Source of the DNA: Lentisphaeria bacterium
GTDB lineage: Bacteria; Verrucomicrobiota; Lentisphaeria; Victivallales; UBA1829
Reading direction: 5' to 3'
Length of the DNA: 64,000 nt
Assembly: GCA_003526375.1 (NCBI GenBank)
Contig: DPDG01000113.1
Coordinates: 1 to 64,000, forward strand
Shown here in pieces: positions 61,953 through 64,000 of this stretch. The notes beneath the pieces are model-generated. The model worked only from the letters and a program-made list of their open reading frames with translations, was not told where the DNA came from and made no database searches. Position numbers and translations under genes: made by a program. Within the stretch, counting starts at the first letter, position 1. Every line of letters starts with the position of its first letter.

Positions 61953-63608
61953 TTACTTTACCAGCGAGTTTACGGCTTCGGCTTCGATGCGCCTGTCGAT
62001 CTGCGCATTCACTTTGGCACGTCTCTCCGCAACAGCCTCCGCGGCGGCTTTCGCCTCAAGCTCTTTCTGTTTCTCCAGAGCTTCCTTCATCGCGGCAACT
62101 CTCTGTTCGTCAAACACCTTGCGTGCATTTGCAATATCTTCTTTCATCCGGATGTCCGCATCCGTAATCTCCTCCACCATTTCATCCGTCGAACGGGCAT
62201 CCAGATCGCGCAGTCCCATGACGTTCAAAAGACGGTAATAGGCGACATAATAATCACCGAGCGACATCAGGGACTCGATGCTGGTCTCCGTTGTGACAAG
62301 GCGCATATGGTCAAGCTCCAATTGCTGCATGGAGCGTCCGACCGCCTGATTCTTCAATGCCGCCTGAAGATTTTCATCATAAGTGGTATAAACTCTGCGG
62401 TCAAGATCATAACGCTCTTTGGCGGACAGCAGGTTTCCATATGCGATTCTGACCTGCGCCATCACAGCCACAGCCTGCGCATAGGAACGCATTTCCTCTG
62501 TTTTCACCTGAGTCCAGTATCCCTCAAGACGCTGGATGTTCTGCGGAAGTTTCAGGAGGTTGTATGCGGCGCGGACACCGAGTTCCCACCAGCTCTGATT
62601 ATAAAGATAGGAATTGTTGCTGTTCGACCAGTCGACAAACAGTTTCACGTTCGGGAACATCAGTGCGATCGTCTTATAGCATTCCACAATGTTGACATGC
62701 TTCTGCATATCGACTTCATAGAGTTCCGGACGGCGGATCAGCGCGATCTGCTCCATCGTGGCAATTTCAGGAAGTTTGAAATCGGGCACGCGATCCAGAA
62801 CGGACTCATCCACGAAAATATTGGAATTCGGATAATAACCGAGCAGCGTCCGCAGTTCCACACAGGAATTTTCATAGCTCCGGACAAACTGCGTCAGTCT
62901 CTTTTCCATGTCGATGAAGCGGGTTATCTGCTCATAGGCGAAAGGAACCGTAATCTGTTTTTTCTTCCGCGCCTGTTCGATCAGTTCAAAACGGGAGCGG
63001 CACTGCTCCAGCAGCGTCGTAGTCATCTTGATGGCACGCTGGGCGGCGGCAACCTTGAAATAAGCACGGACCACATCAAAAGAAAGATTCTGGACCGCAC
63101 GCTCCGTTCTCTGCTTCCGGATGTAAACTCTGTCCTGCGCCTGCTGGGTATTGAAATACGCCAGACCGAAATCCAGCATACTGAGGACAAGATCAATATT
63201 CAGGTAGTTCACATTGCGGTCTTCCGCAACGCTGGCGCCGTATGTTTCACCGGAGGAAACCAGCTTCTTGCTGCTGGAGGCGGGCGTATTGCTGCGGGCG
63301 GTAAAATTGTTGGTGAGGGTAAGATCCGGCAGCATTCCCAGCGCTTCCGCAGTCCGGAATTCTTTCGCAACTTCCTGTTCCAATTCATAAACACGGACAT
63401 CAAGATTGTTCTGCAACGCAATTTCAATACACTGCGCAAGGGAAAGCGGTTTGCCGTTCTGAATCTCACGGTATTTTGCCATCTGATACTGGGTTACAGC
63501 TTTCCGTCCGCGTTCCTCCGCATATTCCTGCGATGACTTGCAGCCATTCACTGCAACCAGAACCATTGTGGCAGAAATCATGATAAGCAACGAATTGATC
63601 TTCCGCAT
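61953..63608 (-). CDS. TolC-family outer-membrane factor
   Basis: 551 residues. A lipoprotein-like signal (MVLVAVNGCKSS) is followed by an outer-membrane-factor fold with two similar halves: LSLAQCIEIALQNNLDVRVYELE, LDFGLAYFNTQQAQDR, FDVVRAYFKVAAAQRAIKMTTTLLEQC, and later RSYAQAVAVMAQVRIAYGNLLSAKERYDL. The C-terminus is a coiled coil (AMKEALEKQKELEAKAAAEAVAERR). It probably forms the trimeric outer-membrane channel of an export machine. It is first in a three-gene run with the giant protein (42 bases downstream) and its own paralogue. No ABC transporter or membrane-fusion partner is seen in the window. GGAG lies 8 bases before the ATG. Confidence 0.85.
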   Translation of the reverse strand: MRKINSLLIMISATMVLVAVNGCKSSQEYAEERGRKAVTQYQMAKYREIQNGKPLSLAQCIEIALQNNLDVRVYELEQEVAKEFRTAEALGMLPDLTLTNNFTARSNTPASSSKKLVSSGETYGASVAEDRNVNYLNIDLVLSMLDFGLAYFNTQQAQDRVYIRKQRTERAVQNLSFDVVRAYFKVAAAQRAIKMTTTLLEQCRSRFELIEQARKKKQITVPFAYEQITRFIDMEKRLTQFVRSYENSCVELRTLLGYYPNSNIFVDESVLDRVPDFKLPEIATMEQIALIRRPELYEVDMQKHVNIVECYKTIALMFPNVKLFVDWSNSNNSYLYNQSWWELGVRAAYNLLKLPQNIQRLEGYWTQVKTEEMRSYAQAVAVMAQVRIAYGNLLSAKERYDLDRRVYTTYDENLQAALKNQAVGRSMQQLELDHMRLVTTETSIESLMSLGDYYVAYYRLLNVMGLRDLDARSTDEMVEEITDADIRMKEDIANARKVFDEQRVAAMKEALEKQKELEAKAAAEAVAERRAKVNAQIDRRIEAEAVNSLVK

Positions 63609-63969
63609 TCGAGTCTCCTAAATCTCTAATATACAATATGTTAACACTAATCCATCCATTTTTGAAACGGCATGAAACACACTCAAAAAAATATGTCTGA
63701 TACACATTTACAGCGCTACTATGTACGCCCTGTATTCCAAATACAAGACAAATACGCAAAAAAAATTATTTTTTTCGCCGTTTTTTCCCCTTGACAACCA
63801 CAAAAAGCGGAAAAATATGGAAAAAATATCTCCGAATCGGAAAAAAAATAATAGAGACACAAGGGGCAAGAACCAAAAGAGTGACATTTTTTATGAAAAA
63901 CAATTTGCAGAAAAAAGAAAAACAGACTATTATTGTTTCAGGAAAAGAATTTCGGAAAAGGAGACTGTC
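63609..63969. other. Intergenic region between divergent transcripts
   Basis: A-rich, purine-biased on the plus strand. TTGACA at 63793-63798 is a -35 candidate with AT-rich sequence about 17-19 bases on. A 26-codon frame (63893-63973), basic and without a good ribosome site, overlaps the next ATG by ATGA; it is too weak to call a gene. Confidence 0.4.
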
Positions 63970-64000
63970 ATGAAGAAAATACTGTCGGGAATCGTTTTTG
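63970..64000 (+). CDS. Start of a probably exported protein (partial)
   Basis: ATG at 63970 behind AAAAGGAGACTGTC gives MKKILSGIVF before the window ends, the beginning of a signal peptide or membrane helix. It is divergent from the TolC/adhesin operon, so it could encode another part of that system, but nothing more can be said. Confidence 0.55.
   Translation, partial: MKKILSGIVF

Noticed and set aside
61935..63536. A 533-codon open frame opposite the TolC-family gene, and a similar one at 52311-53666 opposite the giant gene
   Set aside because: Antisense shadows: the opposite strand has recognisable outer-membrane-factor and surface-protein sequence with good ribosome sites.
63893..63973. 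A 26-codon basic peptide coupled by ATGA to the last gene
   Set aside because: No proper ribosome site, A-rich sequence makes Lys codons likely by chance, and no comparison is possible within the window.

Overview
The window looks like chromosomal DNA of a Lentisphaerota (Victivallales-like) bacterium. This rests on the combination of a LEPR-XLL-type giant surface protein, a DUF4838 protein, prepilin-like proteins with an H-X-DG tail inside glycoside hydrolase clusters, and LacI/GntR/ROK sugar regulators. That lineage is an inference from gene content; no rRNA is present.

Layout. 1-2170: the N-terminus of a MobF conjugative relaxase runs off the left edge, followed by two hairpins and an AAA-ATPase/PD-(D/E)XK protein, suggesting the edge of a mobile element. 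2420-20188, all minus strand: a polysaccharide-use region with GH20-, GH2-, GH42-like and unclassified glycosidases, a prepilin-like protein, a LacI regulator with twin operators, a secreted protein, a DUF4838 protein, a broken GH2 gene, prepilin debris and a GntR regulator. 20298-32281: housekeeping and membrane genes (RmuC, a tartrate/D-malate dehydrogenase type enzyme, an excisionase-like HTH regulator divergent from a polytopic membrane protein, lytic transglycosylase, glutaredoxin-like protein, ThpR, TruA, acetyltransferase, DNA glycosylase). 32437-39859: a Kef-type antiporter with an EIIA-like tail, a DUF2062 protein and the potABCD spermidine/putrescine transporter, in which potB carries an in-frame TGA. 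39889-41907: leuA preceded by what reads as a leucine leader-peptide attenuator. 42136-50028: a membrane protein, a creatininase / deacetylase-like / DegT aminotransferase operon divergent from a ROK regulator, and a Sel1-repeat lipoprotein.

50163-63608 holds the most striking locus: three tightly packed minus-strand genes encoding a TolC-family outer-membrane protein, a 3178-residue adhesin-like protein (LEPR-XLL start, two DUF4347 units, long beta-repeat regions, and chlamydial Pmp-type GGA[IV]/FxxN repeats without a terminal barrel), and a second TolC-family protein fused to Sel1 repeats. I infer a dedicated surface-export system. The next gene on the plus strand begins at 63970 and leaves the window.

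No rRNA, tRNA, CRISPR array or intact insertion sequence was recognised by eye.
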